A DNA stretch of 6,882 nt from Bacillota bacterium (GCA_023443705.1 JAEZTD010000156.1:1-6882), one strand, 5' to 3'. Counted from the first letter of the stretch, positions 1 to 5,521 are shown. Numbers and translations are program-made. The notes: a model not told the origin generated them from the letters alone.

Positions 1-922
1 TTTCAAAGCCGATTGCCTCGGCATAGGTGGAATTAAAGGTGTAGTCCATCTTGGTGGCGGTTTCGACGGGCATCTTGGAGATGTCCTCGCCGCCCAGCAC
101 GCGGACCGCCATGAGGCCTGTCTGGTAGCCCAGCTCGTAGTAGTTGATGCCCAGCGTCGCCAGGCCGCCGCTCTTCACCATGCCGCTCTCGCCGCCGATC
201 AGGGGCTTCTTCGCCGCGGTCACCACTTCGTAGACAACCGGCATCGAAGAGGCGAACACGTTGTCGGTGGGGATGTAGATGGCGTCGCAGCTGTCAACGA
301 TGGACTGGGTGGCCTGCTGCACGTCGTTGGAGTTGGTGACGGTGACCTCGGTATAGGCCATGCCCTCGGCCTCGATGGCTTCCCTGGCCATCTTGGCCTG
401 CAGCACCGAGTTGTCCTCGCTTGAAGTGTAGAGGACGCCCACCGTCTTCGTCTCCGGGAACAATTCCTTGATCAGCTTGATCTGGTCGGCCACCGGGTTC
501 ATATCGGTGGTGCCGGACACGTTTGTGCCGGGCAGTTCATTCGCGTCCACGAGCCGCGCAACCACGTAATCGGTGATGGCGGTGCCGAGGATCGGGATTT
601 CGGTGGTCTTGCCGGCGATGGACTGCGCCGCGGGCGTCGCGATGGCCAGCACCAGATCGACCTTGTTGGCGACGAAGCGGTCGGAAATCGTGGCCAGGTT
701 GGACGCGTCTGCCTGAGCGTTCTGGATGTCGAGCGCGATCTTTTCGCCGTCCACAAAGCCGTTATCACTGAGCGCCTTTACGAAGCCCTCGCGGGCGGAA
801 TCCAGCGCAACGTGCTGAACGTACTGGATCACGCCGATGGTCTTCTGCCCCTCGCTCGCCAGCGCCGCCATCGGCATCAAGGCGAGAATTAAACCAAGGA
901 TGAGTGCAAGCGTTTTCTTCAT
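1..922 (-). CDS. ABC transporter substrate-binding protein, TrpX-like (PF04392 type), 3' end cut by window
   Basis: This gene encodes the solute-capturing protein of an ABC importer, acting outside the cytoplasmic membrane. 307 residues are visible and the frame stays open to the window edge; family members are about 320-330 residues, so only a short tail is missing. Residues 1-22 form a signal peptide (MKKT, a Leu/Ala-rich core, then AALA before SEG) without a lipobox cysteine. The mature part begins TIGVIQYVQH and shows the two-lobe fold of the ABC_sub_bind family, including DLVLAIATPAAQSIAG, PILGTAITD, TVGVLYTSSEDNS and PLIGGESGMVKSGGLATLGI. The start is ATG at 922, with AGGGAGG about 10 nt upstream (933-939). 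Permease and ATPase genes would be expected downstream, beyond the window. Members of this family bind tryptophan, tyrosine or other small solutes, and the ligand cannot be read from the sequence. The family call is firm; the substrate is unknown. Confidence 0.9.
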   Translation of the reverse strand, partial: MKKTLALILGLILALMPMAALASEGQKTIGVIQYVQHVALDSAREGFVKALSDNGFVDGEKIALDIQNAQADASNLATISDRFVANKVDLVLAIATPAAQSIAGKTTEIPILGTAITDYVVARLVDANELPGTNVSGTTDMNPVADQIKLIKELFPETKTVGVLYTSSEDNSVLQAKMAREAIEAEGMAYTEVTVTNSNDVQQATQSIVDSCDAIYIPTDNVFASSMPVVYEVVTAAKKPLIGGESGMVKSGGLATLGINYYELGYQTGLMAVRVLGGEDISKMPVETATKMDYTFNSTYAEAIGFE

Positions 923-968
923 GATGAGACAACCTCCCTCTTAATTTCCCGCGCGCCCGCGCGAAAGC

Positions 969-999
969 AAAAACCGCCCCTTACTTCTTAAGAGGGCGG
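969..999 (-). terminator. Intrinsic terminator in the leader of the ABC transporter gene (attenuator)
   Basis: On the minus strand the arms CCGCCCTCTT and AAGGGGCGG pair over about 9 bp, with one bulged C and a 7-nt AAGAAGT loop, followed directly by five T. It lies between the promoter and the start codon at 922, so it can only act as a conditional stop for the transporter transcript. Its 5' arm is shared with an alternative antiterminator pairing. Confidence 0.8.
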
Positions 1000-1191
1000 C
1001 GCATCATGTCGCTCGGAAGCACAAAAACAAGCTCCACCGGGCGGCCTTGCCCTCGAAGTAATGGTGAAGGAACCTACAGTCCCTACCGTCCAACCCATGC
1101 TACAAGTAGAATCCATCCCCATGAGCCGAGTGCGAAAGCCCATCGGGCAGCCATGCGGGGGAGCGTTCATCGTTCCCTGTGTGCGTCAGCT
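983..1191 (-). promoter_or_regulatory. Structured 5' leader with antiterminator/terminator switch, ligand unknown
   Basis: The minus-strand transcript from about 1191 can fold as follows. A 7-bp closing helix pairs AGGGAAC (1172-1178) with GTTCCTT (1067-1073) around about 100 nt holding several hairpins, for example ACGGT/ACTGT with an AGGG loop and CTAC/GTAG. After it, ACTTCGAGGGC (1049-1059) can pair with GCCCTC-TTAA-GAAGT (983-997), giving 11 bp around a TTAA bulge. This uses the 5' arm and loop of the terminator and would abolish it. A competing hairpin, CACC (1063-1066) with GGTG (1035-1038) and GGGC (1049-1052) with GCCC (1039-1042), would hide the antiterminator strand and allow termination. 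That is the usual layout of a riboswitch or other cis-acting attenuator. I see no T-box motif and no conserved core of the TPP, FMN, SAM-I, lysine, purine, cobalamin, glycine, ZTP, THF or guanidine classes. The pairings are seen in the sequence; the switching is inferred. Confidence 0.6.
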
Positions 1192-1197
1192 GGTTTA

Positions 1198-1226
1198 ATC
1201 ATAAGTCAGCGGGCCCGGCTTGTCAA
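1198..1226 (-). promoter_or_regulatory. SigA-type promoter of the ABC transporter leader
   Basis: Minus strand: a perfect -35 TTGACA (1221-1226), 17-bp spacer, -10 TATGAT (1198-1203). Transcription should start near 1191, about 270 nt before the start codon at 922. Only a strong promoter this far upstream explains the terminator inside the leader. Confidence 0.85.
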
Positions 1227-1276
1227 GGGATTAACACAATCTGCATGCTTTCACACCCACGTCCGCTGACAGCAAT

Positions 1277-1298
1277 CGCGCCTTGCACCCAAGGCGCG
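1277..1298. repeat. 8-bp perfect inverted repeat over the -35 of the Rieske promoter, possible operator
   Basis: CGCGCCTT (1277-1284), a 6-nt GCACCC spacer, then AAGGCGCG (1291-1298). The dyad overlaps the proposed -35 (1283-1288) and upstream spacer of the oxygenase promoter, where a bound repressor would block RNA polymerase. There is no T run after it on either strand, so it is unlikely to be a terminator. The cognate regulator is unknown. Confidence 0.45.
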
Positions 1299-1311
1299 CC
1301 GATGATATAAT
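1283..1311 (+). promoter_or_regulatory. Promoter of the Rieske oxygenase gene
   Basis: A perfect -10 TATAAT (1306-1311) follows a weak -35 TTGCAC (1283-1288) at 17-bp spacing. The start site would be near 1318, leaving a leader of about 24 nt before the ATG at 1342. The weak -35 suggests that an activator or a regulator at the overlapping dyad tunes it. Confidence 0.7.
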
Positions 1312-1328
1312 TGTAAAAAACAACAAGT

Positions 1329-1334
1329 AGGCGG
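1329..1334 (+). promoter_or_regulatory. Ribosome binding site that fixes the Rieske gene start
   Basis: AGGCGG lies 7 nt before the ATG at 1342 but only 1 nt before the in-frame GTG at 1336. The ATG is therefore the likely start, and the longer reading by two codons is rejected. Confidence 0.7.
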
Positions 1335-1341
1335 TGTGTGT

Positions 1342-2313
1342 ATGATCCCAAACCAGTGGTATGCCATCCTCCCCTCTTCAAAGGTCAAGCCGGGCGGCCT
1401 TGTGGCCGTTCGCCGCATGGGGCTTGATCTCGCGCTGTTCAGGACGGCAGGCGGCGCGCTGGGCTGCGTCGTCGATCAATGCACCCACCGCGGCGCTGCG
1501 CTGAGCCTCGGGAAAGTCAAAGACGGGTGCGTCAGCTGCCCGTTCCACGGCCTCGAGTTCAGCCCCGACGGCCGCTGCTCCTTCATTCCCGCCAACGGCC
1601 GGAGCGCTACCCAGGACCTTGGCCGTTACAACGTGCGCGCGTATCCTGTGGCGGAGATGAGCGGCATCATCTACCTCTGGCATGGAGACCCGGATAAGGC
1701 CACCGAAAAGCTCCCCTTCTTTTATGGAGAGCTGGACGGCTTCGCCATGAGCGAAATCGAGGATCATTGGGCGGCTCACTACTCCCGCGCCATCGAAAAC
1801 CAGCTGGACGTGGTGCATGTGCCCATCGTCCACCACAACACCATCGGGCGGGGCAACAAAACGCTGATCAACGGCCCCAAGGTGATCTTTGACGACGGCA
1901 CGCTCATCACCAGCGCCAACAACGAGGTCGATCACGGTCAGAAGCCCAAACCGCCCTCGGAGTGCGTGATCAAAAATACCTACCTGAAGTTCCTCTTCCC
2001 GAACCTTTGGATGAACCACATCAGCGACAAGATCCGGGTCGTCATCTTCTTCGCCCCGGTGGACGACGAAAACACCGTCCTGTACATACGCTTCTACGAC
2101 AAGATCACGAACAGCGCGCTTATAAACCGCCTGATTGCGCAGATAGGCAAGTTCATGAACCGGGTGGTCGAGCGGCAGGATCGGCGCGTCGTAATCACCC
2201 AGCGTCCCAAGCCGTCCAGTTACCGCTCGGACGAGAAACTGCTCATGGGCGACGGCCCGATTATCGAATACCGCAGACAGCGAGACGCGCTGATGCGCGA
2301 GGCAAAAAAATAA
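1342..2313 (+). CDS. Rieske [2Fe-2S] non-heme iron oxygenase, single-component type (VanA/dicamba monooxygenase-like)
   Basis: This is the oxygenase component of a Rieske-type ring-hydroxylating or O-demethylating enzyme. It would take electrons from a reductase or ferredoxin and activate O2 at a mononuclear iron. The protein has 323 residues, within the usual range for the family. The N-terminal Rieske domain (about 5-115) carries the cluster ligands C47-x-H49 and C66-x2-H69, in CTHRG and CPFHG. The catalytic domain holds ENQLDVVHVPIVHH: D156 is the expected electron-bridging Asp, H159 and H164 are iron ligands, and D280 in ERQDRRVV is the probable third ligand, spaced as in dicamba monooxygenase-type enzymes. 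It is cytoplasmic, with no signal peptide. No reductase or ferredoxin gene adjoins it and it is a single-gene unit, so electrons must come from elsewhere. The substrate cannot be inferred. All metal-binding residues are intact, so it looks functional. Confidence 0.93.
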   Translation: MIPNQWYAILPSSKVKPGGLVAVRRMGLDLALFRTAGGALGCVVDQCTHRGAALSLGKVKDGCVSCPFHGLEFSPDGRCSFIPANGRSATQDLGRYNVRAYPVAEMSGIIYLWHGDPDKATEKLPFFYGELDGFAMSEIEDHWAAHYSRAIENQLDVVHVPIVHHNTIGRGNKTLINGPKVIFDDGTLITSANNEVDHGQKPKPPSECVIKNTYLKFLFPNLWMNHISDKIRVVIFFAPVDDENTVLYIRFYDKITNSALINRLIAQIGKFMNRVVERQDRRVVITQRPKPSSYRSDEKLLMGDGPIIEYRRQRDALMREAKK

Positions 2314-2332
2314 GTTCACCGATTTGGCTTTC

Positions 2333-2356
2333 AAAAACGCAGCATCTTGAACTGCG
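2333..2356 (-). terminator. Terminator of the ohrR-gpx transcript
   Basis: Minus strand: CGCAG (2352-2356), 9-nt loop, CTGCG (2338-2342), then five T (2333-2337). The stem is short at 5 bp, but it sits 38 nt past the peroxidase stop codon and directly follows the larger stem-loop at 2356-2387. Confidence 0.5.
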
Positions 2357-2387
2357 CGGGAGCCCGAGCTTACACTCGGGCCCTCGC
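2356..2387. terminator. Stem-loop between convergent Rieske and peroxidase genes
   Basis: GCGGGAGCCCGAG (2356-2368) and CTCGGGCCCTCGC (2375-2387) pair over 13 positions, with one A·C mismatch and one G·U wobble, around a 6-nt loop. It lies just past the stop codons of both convergent genes. Neither side has an immediate T run, so it may stop or protect transcripts from both directions rather than act as a classical terminator. Confidence 0.5.
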
Positions 2388-2393
2388 ATGGCT

Positions 2394-2927
2394 TCACAGC
2401 AGTTTTTCGATCTCCTCCGAGAGCTTGCCCGGCTCCAAAGCGGGCGAGAAGCGGGCCACGGGGGTGCCCTTCCGGTCGATCAGGAACTTTCCGAAATTCC
2501 ACTTGATGTCGCCGTGCTTCGCAAAGGGCTTGAGCACCCGGACCTTTTTCTCGAAGGCTTCCGAAGCCTCGTCGCCGCTGTCCTCGGGCTGAACCTCCCG
2601 CAGCCAGGCGTACAGCGGGTCCGCGTTCTTTCCGTTCACGTCGATCTTCTGAAAGCGCGGGAACGTCGTGCCGTAGTTGATGGAGCAGAACTGCCCGATC
2701 TCTTCGTCGGTTCCCGGCGCCTGCCCGAGGAATTGGTTGGAGGGAAAATCCAGCACCTCAAAACCCCTGTCCCGGTATTTGTCGTAGATCGCCTGCAGCC
2801 CTTCATACTGGGGCGTCAGACCGCACTTGGTGGCGGTGTTGACGATCATTAGCACCTTGCCTTCGTATTTCGAAAGCGACACATCCTGCCCCGCGGCATT
2901 CTTGACGGTGAAATCATAAACGGTCAT
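2394..2927 (-). CDS. Glutathione peroxidase family protein (thioredoxin-dependent peroxidase type)
   Basis: This cytoplasmic peroxidase would reduce organic and hydrogen peroxides. The protein has 177 residues from ATG 2927, a usual length for bacterial members. The peroxidatic cysteine is C35 in NTATKCGLT, an ordinary TGC codon and not selenocysteine. The rest of the catalytic tetrad is visible: Q65 in FPSNQF and W143-N144 in IKWNF. C81 in GQFCS lies where the resolving cysteine of the 2-Cys, thioredoxin-using members lies, so thioredoxin rather than glutathione is the likely reductant. That last point is an inference from family knowledge. The start was chosen because AAGGAG (2935-2940) is 7 nt from ATG 2927 but only 1 nt from the in-frame ATG 2933. 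It overlaps the end of ohrR by 14 nt, implying co-transcription and coupled translation, and so peroxide induction through OhrR. Confidence 0.93.
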   Translation of the reverse strand: MTVYDFTVKNAAGQDVSLSKYEGKVLMIVNTATKCGLTPQYEGLQAIYDKYRDRGFEVLDFPSNQFLGQAPGTDEEIGQFCSINYGTTFPRFQKIDVNGKNADPLYAWLREVQPEDSGDEASEAFEKKVRVLKPFAKHGDIKWNFGKFLIDRKGTPVARFSPALEPGKLSEEIEKLL

Positions 2928-3366
2928 CTTCATTCTCCTTCAGATTGTCCAGAATTTTATACAAAAGCGCGTAGAGGGTTCGCGCTTCTTTCCCCGTCAG
3001 CGGCACGCAGGATGCGATCTTTGCAGGGATCTCCTCCGCCCGCGCTTTGAGCGCCGCACCCAATTCCGTCAACTTCAGAATGACGCTGCGCTCGTCCGCC
3101 TCATCCCGCCTGCGGGTGACATATCCCTTCTGCTCCAGCTTTTTTAAAAGCGGCGACAGCGTCCCGGCATCCAGAAATAGCCGCCGCCCGAGTGCCTTTA
3201 CGGTAATCGCTTTTTCCTGCCAAAGCACCATCATCGCGATATACTGGGTGTAGGTTAGGCCGATTTCGTTCAAAAGCGGCGTGTACAGCCGCACAACCTC
3301 CTTTGCACCAGCGTAAAGCGGGAAGCAAAGCTGGTTTTCGAGTCTCAGCGGATCGCTATCGTTCAT
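2914..3366 (-). CDS. ohrR: OhrR-type MarR family organic hydroperoxide sensor/repressor
   Basis: A 150-residue winged-helix repressor that senses organic peroxides by cysteine oxidation. The OhrR signature ENQLCFPLYAGAKEVVRLY is at the N terminus, with the sensing cysteine C14 (C15 in Bacillus subtilis OhrR). The tyrosines that contact it in that protein are all kept with a one-residue shift: Y18, Y28 and Y39. The DNA-binding region includes LGRRLFLDAGTLSPLLKKLEQKGYVTR (about 59-85), and the wing carries RRRDEADERSV. A second cysteine, C120, lies where 2-Cys OhrR proteins such as that of Xanthomonas have theirs, so disulfide-based sensing is possible. The start is ATG 3366, with GGAGG 5 nt upstream (3372-3376). 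It is the first gene of an operon with the downstream peroxidase and is probably autoregulated through the operator at 3387-3401. The OhrR subfamily assignment is strong. Confidence 0.93.
   Translation of the reverse strand: MNDSDPLRLENQLCFPLYAGAKEVVRLYTPLLNEIGLTYTQYIAMMVLWQEKAITVKALGRRLFLDAGTLSPLLKKLEQKGYVTRRRDEADERSVILKLTELGAALKARAEEIPAKIASCVPLTGKEARTLYALLYKILDNLKENEDDRL
2935..2940 (-). promoter_or_regulatory. Ribosome binding site of the peroxidase gene, inside ohrR
   Basis: Minus strand AAGGAG lies within the last codons of ohrR, 7 nt from ATG 2927. It decides the peroxidase start and shows that the gene is translated from the ohrR message. Confidence 0.75.
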
Positions 3367-3385
3367 TTCAACCTCCGGTATTCTT

Positions 3386-3408
3386 ATGCAATTGTATTGT
3401 ATGCAATT
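3386..3408. repeat. 8-bp direct repeat in the OhrR operator region
   Basis: ATGCAATT occurs at 3386-3393 and again at 3401-3408, a 15-bp period. The first copy is part of the operator; the second could be a half-site for another OhrR dimer. Confidence 0.5.
3387..3401. promoter_or_regulatory. Probable OhrR operator
   Basis: TGCAATTGTATTGTA differs at two positions from the known OhrR-type palindrome TACAATTnAATTGTA. It overlaps the -10 of the ohrR promoter (3396-3401), so OhrR bound here would shut off its own operon. The AT-rich island stands out from the GC-rich surroundings. Operator function is inferred from the family consensus and position. Confidence 0.75.
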
Positions 3409-3424
3409 ATTCGGACGGTGTCAA
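3396..3424 (-). promoter_or_regulatory. SigA-type promoter of the ohrR-gpx operon
   Basis: Minus strand: a perfect -35 TTGACA (3419-3424), 17-bp spacer, -10 TACAAT (3396-3401). The start site would be near 3389, about 23 nt before the ohrR ATG. A strong promoter held off by an overlapping operator fits a peroxide-inducible unit. Confidence 0.85.
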
Positions 3425-3457
3425 GCCCTGTCCATAGAGTTAACACGCATCGTTCGC

Positions 3458-3471
3458 CGCCTGAAAAGGCG
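3458..3471. repeat. Short inverted repeat upstream of the helicase promoter
   Basis: CGCCT, GAAA, AGGCG: a 5-bp perfect stem with a four-base loop. It occupies the place where the -35 of the helicase promoter would be. It could be a regulator site or chance. Confidence 0.25.
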
Positions 3472-3478
3472 AGATTTG

Positions 3479-3487
3479 TGGTATACT
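3479..3487 (+). promoter_or_regulatory. Extended -10 promoter of the helicase gene
   Basis: TGGTATACT contains the extended -10 TG-n motif (3479-3480) before TATACT (3482-3487). No good -35 is found at 16-18 bp, as is common for extended -10 promoters. The start site would be near 3494, about 20 nt before the ATG at 3514. Confidence 0.6.
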
Positions 3488-3513
3488 TGCCTTGAAGAGG
3501 GATGTGAGCGGCC

Positions 3514-5400
3514 ATGAAGGTGAAAAAGCGGCAGGAATACGAGCTTGCGGCGATCAAACGTCAGTATTTTCAGATCCGGGCGATCACTTCCAGGACGAAG
3601 GCTCGCCATCTTTGGCAGCACGAGGCCGCCGTTCGGGATAAGATCAAGGCGCTCTCCCGGCTGCGCGCTCAAGCGCCCAGGGGGCTCGAGGAGACCTACC
3701 GAAATTATGTAGCCCTCTTGGAGGAGCTGTCCCGGAGGATTCTGGACGACTACAACCGCCAGCGGGGCACGCAGTTTCGGTTTGAGGATGTGGTGGGGGG
3801 CAGCTTCCGCGCGTACCTCAGCGCGGGGATCGTGTCGGTGCTCCTGTCCCGGCACATTCCGAATCTTCTGGCCGAGGAGTTCAACAGGCGCCTCCCGGCA
3901 AACCCCAAGGACGAATACCCGGCAGCCCGCGCGATGAAGCGGCGCTTCATCCTACACCTGGGCGAGACCAACACCGGCAAGACCTATCAGGCCATTTCGA
4001 GGCTGATGGCTTGCGGCCAGGGGGTGTACCTTGCGCCGCTTCGGGTGCTGGCACTGGAGAATTTCGAATGGATGAACCAGAGCGGCGCGCCCTGCAGCCT
4101 TCTGACGGGCGAGGAGGAAATCCTCGTGGAGGGAGCGCGGCTCGTCAGCTGCACAGTCGAGAAGCTGAACCTGGAAAAGAAGTACCAAGTGGCAGTGGTA
4201 GATGAGGCGCAGCTCCTCGCAGACTCGCAGCGCGGCGCTGCCTGGACGCGGGCGATCCTGGGACTTAAGTGCCCCGAGATCCACGTATGCGGCGCGCTGA
4301 ACGCCCACGAGCAGCTTGCGCGAATGATCGCGGACTGCGGCGATGAGGTGACGTTTCACCGCTACACTCGGTCCGTGCCGCTGGAAGTCATTATGGAGCC
4401 CATCCCCCTCCCTTCCGTTCAGAAGGGGGATGCGCTGGTCGCCTTCTCCAAGAAAAAGGTGATCGCGCTGTCCGGGCTTCTGGAGGAGCGCGGCATTCCC
4501 GCGGCCGTGATCTACGGGGATCTGCCGCCGGAGGTTCGCAGGCTCCAGTATTCCGCGTTCACTCAGGGGCAGCGGCCCGCGCTGGTGTCCACCGACGCCA
4601 TCGGCATGGGCGTGAACCTGCCGATCCGGCGCATTATCTTTACCGAGCTTTCAAAGTTCGACGGCGAGGAGGTGCGCCCGCTCACCTCTCAGGAGGTCAA
4701 ACAGATTGCCGGGCGCGCCGGGCGGCTGGGGATTTACGACGTCGGCTTCGTCGGCTCCATGACGGGCGGGCAGACGTTCCTGAAGGCGCAGATCGCGTCC
4801 GACGACGCCCCGGTGGAGCAGGCGGTGGTCGGCCCCAGCGAGGCGCTGCTCGCCATCGGCCAGTTGCCGCTCAAGGAAAAACTGGCGCTGTGGAGCACCC
4901 GGGAGGAGGCTCTTCCCCACTATCGGAAGATGGACGTTCGTGACCAGCTGATGGTGCTGGATCGGATCGCGCCCTACCGCCTGCCGGAGGCGGCGGAGTG
5001 GAGGCTGATGATGCTGCCCTTCGATGTGCACAGCGACGAGCGCATGGCGCAGTTCCTCTCCTACGTAGAAGCGCACTTTGTCCGGCACGCTCAGCGGCTC
5101 GACCGGCCCAGGATTGAGCGGGAAGACCTCGGCTGGCTCGAAGGCTATTACCAGGGTGTCAACCTGTATTACGCGTTTTCAAAGGCGTTTCAAATGCCCT
5201 TTGACGAGGCCTGGGTGTACGAAACCCGAAAGCGCGTGAGTGAGATGATTAACCGGCAATTGAACCGCCGCAAGCGTCCTGCCGCAGCGGAGAAACCGCC
5301 CGTACCGGCGTACGACAAAGGCAAAGACTCGCCTCTCACCATCTCGGCGGAAATCACCCGGGTGCTGGCAGCGATGCCGCCGGAGAATCCCTCCGAATAG
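3514..5400 (+). CDS. SUV3-like DExH-box RNA helicase
   Basis: This 628-residue superfamily 2 helicase resembles SUV3, the RNA-unwinding subunit of the mitochondrial degradosome. A basic, helix-rich N-terminal region (1-143) precedes the ATPase core. Motif I is HLGETNTGKT (148-157), motif II is DEAQ (230-233), and a CGALNAHE element (259-266) follows. The second RecA domain shows VAFSKKKV (309-316), AVIYGDLPPEVR (331-342), STDAIGMGVNLP (359-370), KFDGEE (381-386) and the arginine-finger motif QIAGRAGR (397-404). These blocks are the hallmark of SUV3 rather than of DEAD-box or Ski2 helicases. The rest (about 440-580) would be the SUV3 C-terminal region, and the last 50 residues are low-complexity and probably disordered. 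The start is ATG 3514; a purine-rich AGAGGG lies 12 nt upstream, a rather long spacing. The gene stands alone, with no adjacent nuclease. A role in RNA turnover is inferred from the family. Confidence 0.9.
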   Translation: MKVKKRQEYELAAIKRQYFQIRAITSRTKARHLWQHEAAVRDKIKALSRLRAQAPRGLEETYRNYVALLEELSRRILDDYNRQRGTQFRFEDVVGGSFRAYLSAGIVSVLLSRHIPNLLAEEFNRRLPANPKDEYPAARAMKRRFILHLGETNTGKTYQAISRLMACGQGVYLAPLRVLALENFEWMNQSGAPCSLLTGEEEILVEGARLVSCTVEKLNLEKKYQVAVVDEAQLLADSQRGAAWTRAILGLKCPEIHVCGALNAHEQLARMIADCGDEVTFHRYTRSVPLEVIMEPIPLPSVQKGDALVAFSKKKVIALSGLLEERGIPAAVIYGDLPPEVRRLQYSAFTQGQRPALVSTDAIGMGVNLPIRRIIFTELSKFDGEEVRPLTSQEVKQIAGRAGRLGIYDVGFVGSMTGGQTFLKAQIASDDAPVEQAVVGPSEALLAIGQLPLKEKLALWSTREEALPHYRKMDVRDQLMVLDRIAPYRLPEAAEWRLMMLPFDVHSDERMAQFLSYVEAHFVRHAQRLDRPRIEREDLGWLEGYYQGVNLYYAFSKAFQMPFDEAWVYETRKRVSEMINRQLNRRKRPAAAEKPPVPAYDKGKDSPLTISAEITRVLAAMPPENPSE

Positions 5401-5521
5401 CAAATGCCGCCGAATATGGCACCGCGACGTAAATTCGATTCCCTTTGGCGCTCCTCCCATCATCATGGCGCATCGAACGCCCCGCCAACTTAATCTTTCT
5501 CCTCGCGCCCTTGTATTGAGA

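Noticed and set aside
1050..1190. Plus-strand glutamine-type riboswitch, suggested by GTTCATC and GAAGGAAC
   Set aside because: The two elements occur in the wrong order on the plus strand and the central GGAAGTAGG-like block is missing; the promoter and terminator both point to the minus strand.
940..1191. T-box leader for a tryptophan or tyrosine transporter
   Set aside because: The TrpX-like downstream gene suggested it, but the conserved T-box sequence (GGGTGGnACCGCG-like) is absent before the terminator and no stem I motifs were found.
1006..1269. An 87-codon plus-strand frame in the intergenic region
   Set aside because: It lies antisense to the leader and both promoter elements of the transporter gene, has no ribosome binding site and shows no recognisable protein features.
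1378..2502. A 374-codon minus-strand reading frame opposite the Rieske gene
   Set aside because: The plus-strand frame has intact Rieske and iron-binding motifs, a promoter and a ribosome binding site. The antisense frame has no recognisable domain and runs into the peroxidase gene; long antisense frames are common in GC-rich DNA.
1962..2852. A 296-codon plus-strand frame spanning the end of the Rieske gene and most of the peroxidase gene
   Set aside because: It is out of frame with the Rieske gene, antisense to the peroxidase, and has Arg/Pro-rich composition with no domain.
3502..3513. An earlier in-frame helicase start at ATG 3502
   Set aside because: The next codon is TGA, so it cannot be the start.
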